Positions 62,562 through 64,000 of a stretch of 64,000 bases of DNA are shown piece after piece. Below the pieces are notes generated by a model that ran no database searches, was not told the DNA's origin, and worked only from the letters and a program-made list of their open reading frames with translations. Numbering within the stretch: position 1 is the first letter of the stretch; every line of letters starts with the position of its first letter. The stretch covers positions 352,388 through 416,387 of the forward strand of contig JACVTC010000141.1 of the NCBI GenBank assembly GCA_016946835.1, read 5' to 3'. Origin of the DNA: Neocallimastix lanati (nom. inval.) (Eukaryota; Neocallimastigomycota; Neocallimastigomycetes; Neocallimastigales; Neocallimastigaceae). Made by a program: the position numbers and the translations under genes.

Positions 62562-64000
62562 ATGACATCATCTCCAATATACCAAAATATCAATAATATA
62601 ACACAAAAAAGTTCTAAAAATAATTTATGTTACATTGTTACTCCTTCAACTCCAAGTGAAATATTAACAAATAATTCTACAACTTTCGTAACTTCTTCAA
62701 TAATTAATAATTATGAACAAAAATATATGTCAGGTATTAATGTAAGTAACAATAGATCGGCTATTCCAGTTGAACATTCTCCATATATGAAACATACTTC
62801 CCTTATTGATATTTCAGGTAGCACAAATAATAATACTATCGTTAATACAAACTTCAAAGACAATATCAACCAAAAAGGAAGCGTTCATTCTTTTAGCCCA
62901 AATATTATTCAACATAGTAGTAATATTTCTATATTAGAAAATACACTACCAGTTGTTCAAATTCCTCGGCAACAATCATTAACTTATATTCAGAAAAATA
63001 ATGGACTTTTATCTCCTACTAATAGTCATTCTTCAATAAATAGTAATTCTATTACAATACAAAATCAAAGAATTAATGATTCTAATATTATATTTCTCGA
63101 AAATTCTAATCCTTCATATATTATTGATACACAAACCTATTTAAACCAAAATACAATTTCTCAAAATGCTGTTACTCGGCCATCTATACTATTAACACAA
63201 TCTCAATCCCAATCTGGTATTGTTGAAAGACCATATTTTTCTGATTGTACACAACAGTCTTCATCAAATACTTATAACAATAAACAAATTCAAACTAATT
63301 ATGTTCAAAATATTCAAAATATATCCCCAGTTCAAAACCAAGTACAACAACAACAAGTTCTAACATCTTCCCAAAGTGATAATCAACAATCATTTCAATT
63401 GGATAATTCTCAAATATCAACCTCATCTTTTGCGACTTATGTTCAACCAACTATCATAAATAGTTGTTACAATAAAAGTAACATTCAACTTAATAGTAAT
63501 GTTTCAGTGCAACAAGAACAAATAAATAATAATATAATTTACAATACTGATAATTTTAACAATTACTTTTATTCTGTTACTCCAATTAATTCAACAATTA
63601 CTATCCCAATTGACAGCAATAATCAAAATTCTAATTCTAATTCTGTAATTAATCAACAAACCACAATATTTAATAATAATTCTAATCCATCCAATATAAA
63701 TAATTACCGATTTAATCTTGTTGCATCTATTCCTGAAAGTCTCTCGGTTAATTCTAATTCAGAAAATTCTGTAAATATTGATAATTATGGTGTATATAAT
63801 AATGGAATGATTATAAATCAAAATAATAAATCTCAAGATTTAGAATACAATAAAATTGGTAATTTCTATAGCACAATTCCTTGTAAAAAGAATTCTTCCA
63901 AAGATGAGGTAAGACAACAAAAAGGAAGGTTTAAAGGTGATATCTATACTCCAAAATTGGTAAGATATTCTGGTAATGCAAAGGAAGGTTTCTGTGATCA
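62562..64000 (+). CDS. Rua1-like transcription regulator (5' part, runs off right edge)
   Basis: The ATG at 62562, after a poly(A) leader, opens 479 codons with no stop to the window edge. The first about 445 residues are Asn/Ser/Gln-rich with short PT, PS and QQQQ motifs (MTSSPIYQNINNITQKSSKN start), typical of a disordered activation region. At the edge a basic segment begins (KDEVRQQKGRFKGDIYTPKL then VRYSGNAKEGFCD). This matches the opening of the fungal Rua1 C-terminal domain, in which DLYTPRWVRG-type sequence leads into a Cys/His zinc-binding region. Rua1 of Ustilago maydis activates secondary-metabolite genes; the target set here is unknown. The zinc ligands lie beyond the window, so the call rests on the first about 30 domain residues. 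Confidence 0.7.
   Translation, partial: MTSSPIYQNINNITQKSSKNNLCYIVTPSTPSEILTNNSTTFVTSSIINNYEQKYMSGINVSNNRSAIPVEHSPYMKHTSLIDISGSTNNNTIVNTNFKDNINQKGSVHSFSPNIIQHSSNISILENTLPVVQIPRQQSLTYIQKNNGLLSPTNSHSSINSNSITIQNQRINDSNIIFLENSNPSYIIDTQTYLNQNTISQNAVTRPSILLTQSQSQSGIVERPYFSDCTQQSSSNTYNNKQIQTNYVQNIQNISPVQNQVQQQQVLTSSQSDNQQSFQLDNSQISTSSFATYVQPTIINSCYNKSNIQLNSNVSVQQEQINNNIIYNTDNFNNYFYSVTPINSTITIPIDSNNQNSNSNSVINQQTTIFNNNSNPSNINNYRFNLVASIPESLSVNSNSENSVNIDNYGVYNNGMIINQNNKSQDLEYNKIGNFYSTIPCKKNSSKDEVRQQKGRFKGDIYTPKLVRYSGNAKEGFCD

Overview
This is a nuclear segment of an extremely AT-rich eukaryotic genome with many short introns. Intergenic DNA is almost entirely A and T, with long homopolymers and trinucleotide arrays. 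The proteins carry long Asn, Lys and Ser tracts. Several genes point to a fungus: a Caf120/Skg3-like double-PH protein, a Rua1-type regulator, Utp13, Tho2 and Vps2. The composition together with this gene set fits an anaerobic gut fungus (Neocallimastigomycota). That placement is inference from composition and gene content; no database search was run. Exon models were built by hand from GT/AG sites and checked for phase closure.

Layout, left to right. The left edge holds the 5' end of an unidentified minus-strand gene. Next are a ubiquitin-like plus AN1 zinc-finger gene (747-5461, minus) and a small four-helix membrane protein gene (6427-7418, minus). A 12-exon BAR/SH3 gene with several microexons follows (10211-13140, plus). 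14150-16360 is a transposon graveyard: a 5'-truncated LINE copy with poly(A) and a target-site duplication, a decayed copia reverse transcriptase, and an older LINE 3' end. Then comes a head-to-head pair of RNA-biogenesis genes, UTP13 (16780-21051, minus) and THO2 (22262-30395, plus). VPS2/CHMP2 (31276-32763, plus) is convergent with a Caf120-like gene (35004-40586, minus).

42350-46450 is a second mobile-element cluster. A copia pol fragment with a 3' LTR sits inside a Mutator-like (MULE) relic, and a third LINE copy lies beside it. An eight-exon gene for an unrecognised 1084-residue disordered protein follows (47395-51962, minus). 52000-62500 is gene-poor. It holds an 18-bp tandem array, another MULE relic, a short GC-richer island, a duplicated-flank block and a second GC-richer island. 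The window ends inside a Rua1-like transcription factor gene (62562 onward, plus).

The host genes serve mRNA and ribosome production (Utp13, Tho2, Caf120-like), membrane remodelling (BAR/SH3, Vps2), ubiquitin-linked functions and transcription. They do not form a single pathway. The most unusual items are the phase-matched microexons, the primase-like tail on the Caf120-like protein, the MULE/copia nesting, the near-perfect 122-bp palindrome and the unexplained GC-richer islands.
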